Position numbers and translations under genes: made by a program. Shown piece after piece: positions 7,396 to 14,342 of a DNA stretch of 14,396 nucleotides. The first letter of the stretch is position 1, and the number at the start of each line of letters is the position of its first letter. This DNA comes from CAYZUE01 sp964481825. GTDB taxonomy: Archaea > Hydrothermarchaeota > Hydrothermarchaeia > Hydrothermarchaeales > JALUUU01. The DNA lies in the NCBI GenBank assembly GCA_964481825.1, contig CAYZUE010000031.1, forward strand, positions 1-14,396, given 5' to 3'. Under the pieces are notes generated by a model, which ran no database searches, was not told the DNA's origin, and saw only the letters and a program-made list of their open reading frames with translations.

Positions 7396-7405
7396 CTTTT
7401 ATAAT
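7396..7405 (-). promoter_or_regulatory. TATA box of mcm
   Basis: On the minus strand this reads ATTATAAAAG. Its centre is about 32 nt before the mcm ATG, so transcription should start near 7375, giving a leader of about 6 nt with no room for a ribosome site. Confidence 0.55.
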
Positions 7406-7516
7406 ACCTCATTTTCTATTACCTTAGTTGTTTAGGTATATGGATTAGATTTCGTGTAAGATTAGAGTGGTATTTAACTGTTTAATAGAAATGAAATGAA
7501 GGGGTGTTAAAAAGAT

Positions 7517-7540
7517 ATTTTCCGAGAGCAGCGGAAAAAT
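7517..7540. other. Small hairpin between the TatD-type gene and mcm
   Basis: TTTTCCG (7518-7524) and CGGAAAA (7532-7538) form a perfect 7-bp stem around the loop AGAGCAG. It begins 27 nt after the TatD-type stop on the minus strand and is followed on that strand by a short T-rich tail (TCTTTTTAA). It could end the TatD transcript or be an operator or processing site. The rest of the 197-nt gap (7370-7566) shows only the mcm TATA box and two copies of TTAGGTATAT (7432-7441, 7545-7554). Confidence 0.35.
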
Positions 7541-7566
7541 AATATTAGGTATATTTCTACTAGACA

Positions 7567-8457
7567 TCAGACAAGAGTAACCCCATAAACATCCTCGACA
7601 TTGTCAACATGAATTCTCCAGAGATCTTCTTCAGATAACACACCACTATTGAATAGCTTAGTGCTTAATTTAGGTACAGTTTTGGGACCTAATACTGCCC
7701 CAGGCCGTTGAAGATCATCAATATAATCGCTTTCCATGAAGAATCTATTTCCTTCCTTTTTGGCATCGATAATATTTTGATTTCTGGCTATCATTGAAGG
7801 ATAAATACCTTCTTTTATTGATTTTAATACCGTAGGATTAGAAAAGTGTTTGACAACTTTATTTGGATGTATTTTAGCTTCTTTTACTATTTTATATAAA
7901 TATTCAAAAATCCCCGCTTCATTATCTGAATGAACTTGAACTGCACAATCTAAATCGCGAGATACTTGAAACGCATGGATTAAAACCTTATCACAAGCGC
8001 GTTTAATACTATCTTCAACAATAAAATGGGGTATACCTACCTCACCTATCGCCGTTGCCTCTCTATTCTCCACCTTATGCCCCGCAATATTTAATGCATC
8101 AACAGCTATTCCAACTGCCTTGGTAACTGAAAATTTATTACACATATCTACAATTTCCGCAGGATGAACTCCAAGTACTGGAAAAGATTTAACTTCAGTC
8201 TCTTGATTTATTTTGACACTGAGCCTTATGGTATAGTTAAAAAGTTTTTCGAAACTTTCCAAATTATTTGGTTCTAAACCTAAATCCCTAGTGGTTTTAC
8301 AGACAAGAAAGAGATGTTTTCCACCTGCACGTTGAAATTTTTTTACAGCAAGTAATCCTTCACCGTTTATTGGATCAATATGCAGATGGTTGTCCGTGAA
8401 ATTGTTGAATGACGATTGTAATGATTTATCGTGTTTATCCGAAACTAGATTATTCAT
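7567..8457 (-). CDS. TatD-related metal-dependent hydrolase (MJ0761/COG1099 type)
   Basis: A 296-residue member of the amidohydrolase/TatD superfamily, in the archaeal branch typified by MJ0761. A TIM barrel with two metals is expected. Ligand-like residues occur in the usual order: HxH in DNHLHIDP (H24, H26), H98 in GVHPAE, E139 in GEVGIP, H176 in VQVHS, H204 in KHFS and D244 in SDYID. True TatD proteins are 3'-5' exonucleases, but this branch is not characterised, so phosphoesterase or nuclease activity is only inferred. About 20 extra polar residues precede the barrel, and the true start might be a little further in, though no better start codon is obvious. It follows the DUF116 gene by 57 nt on the same strand and may share its transcript. 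Confidence 0.83.
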   Translation of the reverse strand: MNNLVSDKHDKSLQSSFNNFTDNHLHIDPINGEGLLAVKKFQRAGGKHLFLVCKTTRDLGLEPNNLESFEKLFNYTIRLSVKINQETEVKSFPVLGVHPAEIVDMCNKFSVTKAVGIAVDALNIAGHKVENREATAIGEVGIPHFIVEDSIKRACDKVLIHAFQVSRDLDCAVQVHSDNEAGIFEYLYKIVKEAKIHPNKVVKHFSNPTVLKSIKEGIYPSMIARNQNIIDAKKEGNRFFMESDYIDDLQRPGAVLGPKTVPKLSTKLFNSGVLSEEDLWRIHVDNVEDVYGVTLV

Positions 8458-8514
8458 GAGGATTGTAATTTTAAGGTACTGTTGAATTAAGAATTAAATG
8501 ATTAATAATTTTTT

Positions 8515-9186
8515 TTAACAAGTTTGCTTTCCAATAACCTCCTCAATTTCTGATAACCCTTTTCTTAAAACATCAATTAATTCCTTTCTATTTACTTTTG
8601 TGTTAACACATCCATCTCTGGTAAGGGGAACACCTTGAACCACTGTTTTTGTACCGGCTATCTCATGCATGGCAATGTTTAAATCTTTTACACATGCAAC
8701 TCCCAAAGCTGCTTTTGGCTTTACGGATTTCACGATTCTATGAACGAATCTTCCACCAGGAACTATGTAAAACCCATATCCAAGTTTTTCAGCCTCTGCC
8801 TTTAACTCTTTTAGAACACAAAGTCCACAGTCATTACAAGCTATGCCCACCATAGAATCTAATCGAGCTGGACATTTAATGTGTCTTAAACACTGAGGAA
8901 CTACAACTATCCTATCTTTAACATCAATTTTTGCAAATTTCTCCCGACTAAGATGATTTCTAACCCTTATTCCTATAATGTCTACTATCTTCTCTCCAAA
9001 TCCAAATTTTATAGATAATCTCTTTAATTGAAGATAGAAAGTATCGACAATGAAAAGTAATAGTTTAGGTAAGATGATTTTTTTATTTCTTATTAAAAGA
9101 GATCCGAGGATTAAAAAAGTTAAAAATAAAAATAGAATCGACAAAATAATTGCTATAGAAATTTTACCAATAATTTCATAAACCAA
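8515..9186 (-). CDS. DUF116 family membrane-anchored cysteine-rich protein
   Basis: A 223-residue DUF116 protein. One strong N-terminal transmembrane helix (about residues 8-32) is followed by a basic stretch, so the rest is probably cytoplasmic. The conserved part holds a cysteine pattern, C99 and C105 in PQCLRHIKCPA, then C117, C120 and C123 in CNDCGLC, C165 in GVACV and C193. This suggests an Fe-S cluster or zinc site; the cofactor is not known for certain. DUF116 occurs mostly in methanogens and some anaerobes; the role is undefined. The start is a TTG at 9184-9186: GGTGAT (9192-9197 on the complement) lies 5 nt before it, and no ATG occurs before the membrane helix. The TatD-type gene follows after 57 nt. 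Confidence 0.85.
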   Translation of the reverse strand: MVYEIIGKISIAIILSILFLFLTFLILGSLLIRNKKIILPKLLLFIVDTFYLQLKRLSIKFGFGEKIVDIIGIRVRNHLSREKFAKIDVKDRIVVVPQCLRHIKCPARLDSMVGIACNDCGLCVLKELKAEAEKLGYGFYIVPGGRFVHRIVKSVKPKAALGVACVKDLNIAMHEIAGTKTVVQGVPLTRDGCVNTKVNRKELIDVLRKGLSEIEEVIGKQTC

Positions 9187-9218
9187 TCTTAATCACCTTT
9201 ATGGATATATATTTTATT

Positions 9219-9232
9219 CAACTTTTTAAATG
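9219..9232 (-). promoter_or_regulatory. Candidate TATA box for the DUF116 gene
   Basis: On the minus strand, ATTTAAAAAGTT would start transcription near 9200, leaving a short leader that holds the GGTGAT ribosome site. A second AT-rich element at 9203-9215 (AAAATATATATCC on minus) is too close, since it would place the start at the TTG codon itself. Confidence 0.38.
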
Positions 9233-9241
9233 GATTAAAGG

Positions 9242-9266
9242 TTATTTTAAATTATATCTAAAATAA
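9242..9266. repeat. Inverted repeat between divergent DUF116 and ahcY promoters
   Basis: TTATTTTA (9242-9249) and TAAAATAA (9259-9266) form a perfect 8-bp inverted repeat with a 9-nt spacer. The centre-to-centre distance of about 17 nt suits a dimeric DNA-binding protein. Because the arms are pure A/T in AT-rich DNA, chance is possible. The rest of the 189-nt gap is AT-rich with a TATATAT-type tract at about 9274-9297. Confidence 0.3.
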
Positions 9267-9334
9267 TGACTATTATATTTATATATATGTGTATATACTT
9301 TTTTTTTAAATAAAAAGTAAGACCTTTACATAAC

Positions 9335-9342
9335 TTATATAA
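9335..9342 (+). promoter_or_regulatory. TATA box of ahcY
   Basis: TTATATAA, in the context CTTATATAAAG, is centred about 37 nt before the ATG at 9376. Transcription should start near 9364, giving a leader of about 12 nt that still includes the AGGGAT ribosome-site-like sequence just before the start codon. Confidence 0.6.
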
Positions 9343-9375
9343 AGATAATTTAAAAATATCAACCAAAGGGATAAA

Positions 9376-10632
9376 ATGGACTACGATATCAAAAATATAA
9401 AACTTGCTGAAAAGGGAAAACTACGTATTGAATGGGCAAGACGTCAAATGCCTGTTTTAAATATTATTAAAAAGCGATTTGAAAAAGAAAAACCATTAGC
9501 GGGAATTAATATCGCTGCTTGCCTACATGTTACAACGGAAACTGCTAATCTTATGAATATACTTAAATCCGGAGGAGCTAATGTTGTTTTATGTGCATCA
9601 AACCCATTGAGCACACAGGACGATGTTGCAGCTTCTTTAGTTAAAGATTCTAAGATTCCCGTATTTGCTATTAACGGAGAAAACAATAATACGTATTATA
9701 AACACTTAAATCAGTCCCTCAACATAAACCCGCAGATAACAATGGATGACGGAGGGGACTTAGTTTCTAAAATTCATTCTGATCGTAAAGAAATACTTGA
9801 GAACGTCATTGCAGGAACAGAAGAAACCACAACAGGAGTTATAAGATTTAAAAGCATGGAATCCCAAGGAGTATTAAAATATCCTATAATTGCAGTGAAC
9901 GATGCATCAACAAAACATTTTTTCGATAATCGCTACGGTACAGGTCAATCAACGATAGACGGTATTTTACGAGCTACAAACATCCTAATTGCTGGAAAAA
10001 ATTTTGTTGTTGCAGGTTATGGATGGTGTGGACGGGGATTGGCGATGAGAGCGAATGGGATGGGAGCAAACGTAATCATAACGGAAGTAGATCCGCTTAA
10101 AGCCCTTGAAGCGGTTATGGATGGCTATAGGGTAATGCCTATGAATGAAGCGGCAAAAATTGGAGACATTTTTGTAACTGTAAGTGGAAATACAAGCGTT
10201 TTGCGTAAAGACCACTTTGAATTAATGAAAGATGGAACCATCATTGCTAATTCAGGCCACTTTAATGTAGAAATTGATATTAACGAACTTACTAAAATTT
10301 CTAATACGAAACGTAAAATAAGAGACTATGTCTACGAATACAAACTCAAAGATAAACGGAGGATCTATCTCTTAGGTGAAGGAAGACTTATTAATCTTGG
10401 AGCGGCAGAAGGGCACCCTGCTAGTGTCATGGATATGAGCTTTGCAAATCAAGCATTATGTGCAGAGTACATTAAATTTAAAGGGAAAGACCTAGAACCA
10501 ATTGTTTACCCCGTTTCAAAAGAAATTGACAATATTGTTGCAAAGCTAAAGTTAAAGAGTATGACTATCAAAATAGACAAACTAACTGAAAAGCAGAAAA
10601 AGTATTTGGATAGTTGGGAAGATGGAACTTAG
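9376..10632 (+). CDS. ahcY: Adenosylhomocysteinase (S-adenosyl- or S-inosyl-homocysteine hydrolase)
   Basis: A full-length 418-residue NAD-dependent enzyme that splits S-adenosylhomocysteine into adenosine and homocysteine, so relieving product inhibition of SAM methyltransferases. Seen: HVTTET (51-56) and DDGGD (124-128) of the substrate domain; NDASTKHFFDN (175-185), which holds the catalytic lysine and aspartate; the NAD Rossmann motif GYGWCGRG (214-221); HPASVMDMSFANQ (347-359); and the C-terminal cofactor-closing helix ending near YLDSWEDGT. The length and the DMSFANQ wording fit the archaeal/Thermotoga branch, shorter than the animal enzyme. In Methanocaldococcus jannaschii the homologue prefers S-inosylhomocysteine, so the true substrate here may be the deaminated form. 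AGGGAT lies just before the ATG. It stands alone, divergent from DUF116, with its own TATA box. Confidence 0.95.
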   Translation: MDYDIKNIKLAEKGKLRIEWARRQMPVLNIIKKRFEKEKPLAGINIAACLHVTTETANLMNILKSGGANVVLCASNPLSTQDDVAASLVKDSKIPVFAINGENNNTYYKHLNQSLNINPQITMDDGGDLVSKIHSDRKEILENVIAGTEETTTGVIRFKSMESQGVLKYPIIAVNDASTKHFFDNRYGTGQSTIDGILRATNILIAGKNFVVAGYGWCGRGLAMRANGMGANVIITEVDPLKALEAVMDGYRVMPMNEAAKIGDIFVTVSGNTSVLRKDHFELMKDGTIIANSGHFNVEIDINELTKISNTKRKIRDYVYEYKLKDKRRIYLLGEGRLINLGAAEGHPASVMDMSFANQALCAEYIKFKGKDLEPIVYPVSKEIDNIVAKLKLKSMTIKIDKLTEKQKKYLDSWEDGT

Positions 10633-10755
10633 ATTACAAAAAAAAACAATCTTAATTTATTCTATATCAGGTTAAATCTATTTAAATCAAAAGAATTGGT
10701 AGAGTTTGGGTATAACGATTAGAAAGAACCCATTGCCAATAAAATATTAAATAGA

Positions 10756-10768
10756 TTATATTATTTTA
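10756..10768 (+). promoter_or_regulatory. Candidate TATA box for the coiled-coil gene
   Basis: TTATATTATTTTA (10756-10768) would start transcription near 10788; a further AT-rich element at 10790-10799 would start near 10818. Both starts lie downstream of the TTG at 10773 and upstream of the GTG at 10830, which favours the GTG as start. The remainder of the 140-nt gap 10633-10772 shows nothing else I can support. Confidence 0.4.
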
Positions 10769-10829
10769 CGATTTGGGATACAACAGAAATAAATTTTTAT
10801 TCTACAAAATAAAATTAGAAGAGACAACA

Positions 10830-12131
10830 GTGGGATTATTAGATAAAATATTTGGGAAAAAGATTGTAGAAGAAAAAACTCTAGTTCTACAACTAGAAGA
10901 AATTGGACCATGGCTTAATAAAGCCAAGAATGATAGAAAAATTAAAGCCGTTGAGTACATTGAACCAATAATGGAAGATATCGAGAAATCACGAGATACC
11001 GCAAAAGAAATTATTCTACAAATTAAAAATCATAAATTTTCTTCTGAAGTGAAAAAAAAGGTGCCTAAACCTGTATTAACCTCGAAACCAATCTACGTAA
11101 AGGCTATGCTTGATGGTTTAATCTCAATTAATTCTCGAAAAGTATCCGATTTAAGTGAAATTATAGATTTTAGAAAAGAAATCCTCAATAAAATGAAAAT
11201 AATACAAAAAACACAGATGGGAAAAGGGAGATATATGACTGTAGCATTTCGAGATGAAATGCTTAAAATAGGCTCTGCCCTAAACAGAATTTTAGATTTG
11301 CTTAATTCTGTTGAAGAATTCATAAAAGAAGAGAAAAATGAAATTAATCAACTTGAAGGTTTAATTTCAATGACCAACGAATTAAATAACAAAATAAAAA
11401 TGATGCTAGATTCTGAAGGAGCTAATACCAGAGAGTATATCACCAAAATAAGAAAGGAACACGATCAACTAAAAGGTAATTTAAAAGATCTGCTTGATGG
11501 AGGAGATTATAAAGAATTAATGCAAACTGAAAAAAGGATCAAAGATGTTAAGAAAGAAAAAGCCTTTAATCAAACTAGGATTGTGAATCTGATAGGTCCC
11601 TTTACAAGGGTTTTTAGAAAATATAAGAAACTTATAGAGGATCAAACAGAACAAGGAGATATCGCGACTCTTGAGATGTATCTCGAAGACCCAATAAAAG
11701 CGTTTTTAATTGAAGAACCTGAATGCAAGTTGATTAACTCCATACTTAAGAAAATCCGTATATTACTTGAAAAGAAAATTCTGAAATTGAAAAAGAGAGA
11801 AAGGGATAGAATGCTTTATAAAATAAACAATGAAATCAAATTACTAAAACAACTAAGAATTGAAATGAGTGAATTAATAGAAGAAGAAAAGAGATTGGAA
11901 GATCTTTTAATTCATTCATCAGTGAAGAACGATATAAACATTTTAAAAGAAGAATTGAACGCTATTGAGAATGAGATAAAAAAACTTGAAAATGAAAAAA
12001 TGAATCAAATCAGAGAGTCACATAAGATTAGAGAAGAAATTGATAATAGTAGTGAAAGATTAATCAGTGCTATTGAGGAAAGAGAAGGAAATTCAGTCAA
12101 AGTAGAACTTCCATCTTCTCTAAATTATTAG
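10830..12131 (+). CDS. Long coiled-coil protein, unknown family
   Basis: With a GTG start at 10830 the product has 433 residues. I chose this over the frame-opening TTG at 10773 because MGLLDKIFGKK is a typical archaeal N-terminus, while the 19 residues before it are AT-rich filler overlapping the likely promoter. No strong ribosome site is present. The protein is almost all helix, very rich in K, E and I, with probable coiled coils at about 153-200, 205-245 and 315-410, broken by a short segment around residues 255-300. There is no signal peptide, membrane helix, cysteine pair or Walker motif, so it is not an SMC/Rad50 ATPase. The first helix is amphipathic and could touch the membrane, as in ESCRT-III or other scaffold proteins, but that is speculation. 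I do not recognise the family. Its last 35 nt overlap the opposing DUF123 gene. Confidence 0.75.
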   Translation: MGLLDKIFGKKIVEEKTLVLQLEEIGPWLNKAKNDRKIKAVEYIEPIMEDIEKSRDTAKEIILQIKNHKFSSEVKKKVPKPVLTSKPIYVKAMLDGLISINSRKVSDLSEIIDFRKEILNKMKIIQKTQMGKGRYMTVAFRDEMLKIGSALNRILDLLNSVEEFIKEEKNEINQLEGLISMTNELNNKIKMMLDSEGANTREYITKIRKEHDQLKGNLKDLLDGGDYKELMQTEKRIKDVKKEKAFNQTRIVNLIGPFTRVFRKYKKLIEDQTEQGDIATLEMYLEDPIKAFLIEEPECKLINSILKKIRILLEKKILKLKKRERDRMLYKINNEIKLLKQLRIEMSELIEEEKRLEDLLIHSSVKNDINILKEELNAIENEIKKLENEKMNQIRESHKIREEIDNSSERLISAIEEREGNSVKVELPSSLNY

Positions 12132-12540
12132 GGATTGATTTTTGATCTTTGAAATATGCAAGATGACTCTCACAGGAGCAATCACTAGACCCAAATTTAT
12201 TAGATATAATTATTGCATTAGGTAAGAGAAAGATATCTCTATTAATATCGCATTCTTCCTCCCTGGAGAGAAATACATCTTTTATAACACTTTCCTCAAG
12301 AAGGTAATCAATATGCCAATGCAATGTTTTATCACGAGATAAATGTCTTTTGATTCTTGAACTCATTCGGTTTTTCTTGGCCGACCCAGTATAAATGTAG
12401 AATCCTGGAGGAAAATCAAAAATACCTAGTTTACCAATCACCAATCTACTTCTTTTTTTTTTATTAATTATTAAACAGTAAGTTTGAAAGTCATTAGATA
12501 CTTTCTGAAGAAGGACCATATAAGCTCCTATCTCATCCAC
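12097..12540 (-). CDS. GIY-YIG-like DUF123/COG1833 protein
   Basis: A 147-residue archaeal member of the Uri-type GIY-YIG superfamily (DUF123, COG1833). Seen: the first motif strand GAY (5-7); the second, GFYIYTGSA (46-54), equal to YIG; R62, R65 and H66 in SRIKRHL, the catalytic arginine region; HWHIDYLL (74-81); and the family tail SDCSCESHL (119-127). Such proteins are presumed DNA endonucleases, but activity has not been generally shown. The start is a GTG at 12538-12540, supported because G5-A-Y begins the domain as in other members. It overlaps the fwdB stop by 8 nt (GTGGATGA), so translation is probably coupled, although no functional link to formylmethanofuran chemistry is obvious. 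Its 3' end overlaps the oppositely directed coiled-coil gene by 35 nt. Confidence 0.83.
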   Translation of the reverse strand: MDEIGAYMVLLQKVSNDFQTYCLIINKKKRSRLVIGKLGIFDFPPGFYIYTGSAKKNRMSSRIKRHLSRDKTLHWHIDYLLEESVIKDVFLSREEECDINRDIFLLPNAIIISNKFGSSDCSCESHLAYFKDQKSIPNNLEKMEVLL

Positions 12541-13837
12541 TGTTATTTTTAATCTCTTTTACCCTGTTATGAATCCTTTGTAAAATTTCCCCATCTGTGA
12601 GCATTCCATCAGGAGGATCAATTACCTTTCTCATTCTTATAGGCACTGTATCCATACGATATGCGGTTCCTTCAAACTCTATTCCCGCTATTGCACAAGG
12701 AAAAACTACATCGCTAAGTTCAGTTGTTGGAGACCAGTGAGGATCAATGGTAATAAGAGGAATCGAAGTTAAATATTCAACAGACCTTTTAGGGAAATGC
12801 GCAACTGGATCAGAAGCAACAACTACAGCTGCATCTACCTCTTTATGTTGTAATACATCATTTGATGCAGTTTCACCTGGATTATAGCGAGGATATCCCC
12901 TTGAAAAGTCAACTGCAAAAGGAAAACCCACCTGCCAATTTAAAACTTCACTAAACCCTGTAACATTATAATGCCCTCTTAGCATCATTATCGAAAATTT
13001 AGTATGTCTATTCAAATCTTTTGCTAGACAAATAGCATTATCAATGTTGCGAACTTTACCATCACTCATTGTAAGCCCTTGTCCAAAGAAGATAACTCCC
13101 CATTCACAGGAAGTGAGTTTTTTTGCGAGTTTATAAATATCCTCTCGCGATACTCCTGCAATTTGCTCTTGGGTTATTTCTCCGCCATTAACAATAGTTC
13201 TTAAAGCTGAGAACATCTCATAATCTTTTCCAGGGTTAATCTGTATAAAGGAATTAGCTATTTTTGCTGTATCAGTTTTCCTAACATCGACCACGATAAG
13301 CTCCCTGTCTTTGTGACCACGATCTCTAAAATAGCCTTTAGGAAACACAGAATATCTTGATAGATGTCTAGGATGAGCATGCATTGGATTTGCTCCCCAA
13401 TAAATTACAAGATCCGCACGATTCTTTACCTCTCCTAGAGTACTTGTAGGATAACCTACATCTGCAAAAGCAAGTTCGCTTGGTCCATGACAAACAGAAG
13501 TACAACTATCTATTACCGCACCTAATTCTTCTGCTAATGCTACTCCATCACGGTGAACTTCACATGTCGTATTAGCCCATCCATACATTAATGGATGTTT
13601 AGATTTAGCTAGAATTTGTGATGCTTTCTCTATAGCTTGGTCCATTGATGTCTCCTCTAGTTTCCCATTTTTTCTAATGAGAGGAGTTAAAAATCGATGT
13701 TTCCTTGCATTTAAAAACTTAGTTGAGCCAATCTTACAAGCATGCTTAACATTACTAATATCATCGTTTTTAATACCAATTTCTATATCATCACAAAGAG
13801 TACCACAGAAAGGACAGACAACATTATCAATCATCAT
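12533..13837 (-). CDS. fwdB: Formylmethanofuran dehydrogenase subunit B
   Basis: The 434-residue catalytic subunit binds a tungsten or molybdenum bis-pyranopterin cofactor and a [4Fe-4S] cluster. It reduces CO2 to formate, which subunit A then attaches to methanofuran, the first step of CO2-based methanogenesis; it can also run in reverse. Seen: cluster cysteines C8, C11, C15 and C34; the metal ligand C116 in SVCHGPS, encoded as cysteine and not selenocysteine; then typical stretches YWGANPMHAHPRHLSRYS and IDPHWSPTTELSDVVFP. The length is normal. No fwdA, C, D, F or G lies in the window, so the gene is split from its complex partners here; metal type cannot be told. A TATA box 25 nt upstream predicts a leaderless message. 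DUF123 overlaps its end. Confidence 0.94.
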   Translation of the reverse strand: MMIDNVVCPFCGTLCDDIEIGIKNDDISNVKHACKIGSTKFLNARKHRFLTPLIRKNGKLEETSMDQAIEKASQILAKSKHPLMYGWANTTCEVHRDGVALAEELGAVIDSCTSVCHGPSELAFADVGYPTSTLGEVKNRADLVIYWGANPMHAHPRHLSRYSVFPKGYFRDRGHKDRELIVVDVRKTDTAKIANSFIQINPGKDYEMFSALRTIVNGGEITQEQIAGVSREDIYKLAKKLTSCEWGVIFFGQGLTMSDGKVRNIDNAICLAKDLNRHTKFSIMMLRGHYNVTGFSEVLNWQVGFPFAVDFSRGYPRYNPGETASNDVLQHKEVDAAVVVASDPVAHFPKRSVEYLTSIPLITIDPHWSPTTELSDVVFPCAIAGIEFEGTAYRMDTVPIRMRKVIDPPDGMLTDGEILQRIHNRVKEIKNNSG

Positions 13838-13856
13838 AGAATTAATACGGAGTTAG

Positions 13857-13867
13857 CATATATAAAA
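13857..13867 (-). promoter_or_regulatory. TATA box of fwdB, predicting a leaderless transcript
   Basis: On the minus strand this reads TTTTATATATG. Its centre (about 13862) is 25 nt before the ATG at 13837, so transcription is expected to begin at or next to the A of the start codon. No ribosome site is seen upstream, which fits leaderless translation. A second ATG follows at once (MM). Confidence 0.6.
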
Positions 13868-13873
13868 ATTTTT

Positions 13874-13885
13874 AAAAAAAAAAAA
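13874..13885 (-). terminator. Poly-T terminator of the rubrerythrin-like gene
   Basis: A run of 12 T on the minus strand begins 3 nt after the TAA stop of the rubrerythrin-like gene. Long T runs are the intrinsic terminators of archaea. The fwdB TATA box follows a few bases later, so the two genes are probably separate transcripts. Confidence 0.6.
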
Positions 13886-13888
13886 TGA

Positions 13889-14308
13889 TTACTTGAAATA
13901 TCTGTCAAGTAATCCTTGCAAAGCCTGTGCATGCCTAGCTTCATCTCTGGCGCTTTCGTCAAAGAAATCATGCGGCTCATCAAGACCAGCATCTTTAGCG
14001 GCTACAGCTGCTTTCCTTTTGCCTTTATTTGCTCCTAGTTCCCCTGCAAGCATTTTTTTTATATTCTTCTCTGTGCTCGCAGATATTAATCCATTAAGTT
14101 CGGCAAATCTTGCAGCATGCCAAGCCTCGTCTGTGCCCAAAGTTTTTAAGACTTCAGCTATCTCTGGACATCCTTCACGCATTGCTTGTTTTGCCATAGC
14201 ATAGTAAAGACCAACTTCAGCAGTTTCTCCTTTAAAGTTGTGGTTTACAGCGTCTTCGCACACAGTGCCTTTTGCAACACCAATTTTTGCTTCAAATTCT
14301 GGGGCCAT
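13889..14308 (-). CDS. Rubrerythrin-like diiron protein (no rubredoxin domain)
   Basis: A 139-residue ferritin-like four-helix protein. It carries the diiron-type residues of the rubrerythrin group: E28 and E31 in GETAEVG, ExxH at E61/H64 (DEAWHA) and ExxH at E123/H126 (DEARHA). The family typically reduces hydrogen peroxide and protects anaerobes from oxygen. It lacks the C-terminal rubredoxin domain and any CxxC pair (only C17 and C47), so its electron donor must be a separate protein. A long linker between the helix pairs (about 75-110), rich in alanine and lysine, differs from classical rubrerythrin, and iron storage or another role is possible. A strong ribosome site, GAGGTGA (14313-14319 on the complement), lies 4 nt before the ATG and fixes the start. 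It ends at a 12-T terminator. Confidence 0.85.
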   Translation of the reverse strand: MAPEFEAKIGVAKGTVCEDAVNHNFKGETAEVGLYYAMAKQAMREGCPEIAEVLKTLGTDEAWHAARFAELNGLISASTEKNIKKMLAGELGANKGKRKAAVAAKDAGLDEPHDFFDESARDEARHAQALQGLLDRYFK

Positions 14309-14333
14309 CTCTTCACCTCAATTTTTTTTACGA

Positions 14334-14342
14334 ATTTTATAA
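14334..14342 (-). promoter_or_regulatory. Candidate TATA box for the rubrerythrin-like gene
   Basis: TTATAAAAT on the minus strand lies about 30 nt before the ATG. Normal spacing would place the start near 14312, which would cut into the GAGGTGA ribosome site, so either the start is slightly further upstream or another AT-rich element (14352-14364) is used. The remaining bases to the window end (to 14396) hold no gene I can support. Confidence 0.3.

Noticed and set aside
7432..7554. Two copies of TTAGGTATAT considered as regulatory or mobile-element repeats
   Set aside because: Only 10 nt, AT-rich and 113 nt apart without other structure; chance is likely.
9274..9297. TATATAT tract considered as a replication origin element
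   Set aside because: No Cdc6/Orc1 gene nearby and no repeated origin-recognition boxes; AT richness alone is not evidence.
9985..10215. 76-codon minus-strand open frame inside ahcY
   Set aside because: Antisense to the NAD-binding region; the composition reflects the ahcY codons.
10773..10829. TTG start giving a 452-residue coiled-coil protein
   Set aside because: The extra 19 residues overlap likely promoter elements and have no ribosome site; the GTG at 10830 gives a typical N-terminus.
13484..13499. Possible selenocysteine at the FwdB metal ligand
   Set aside because: The codon at residue 116 reads as cysteine and no in-frame TGA is present in this region.
13893..14204. 103-codon open frame on plus, antisense to the rubrerythrin-like gene
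   Set aside because: It mirrors a well-supported diiron protein, has low-complexity composition (Ala/Ser/Phe) and no family features.
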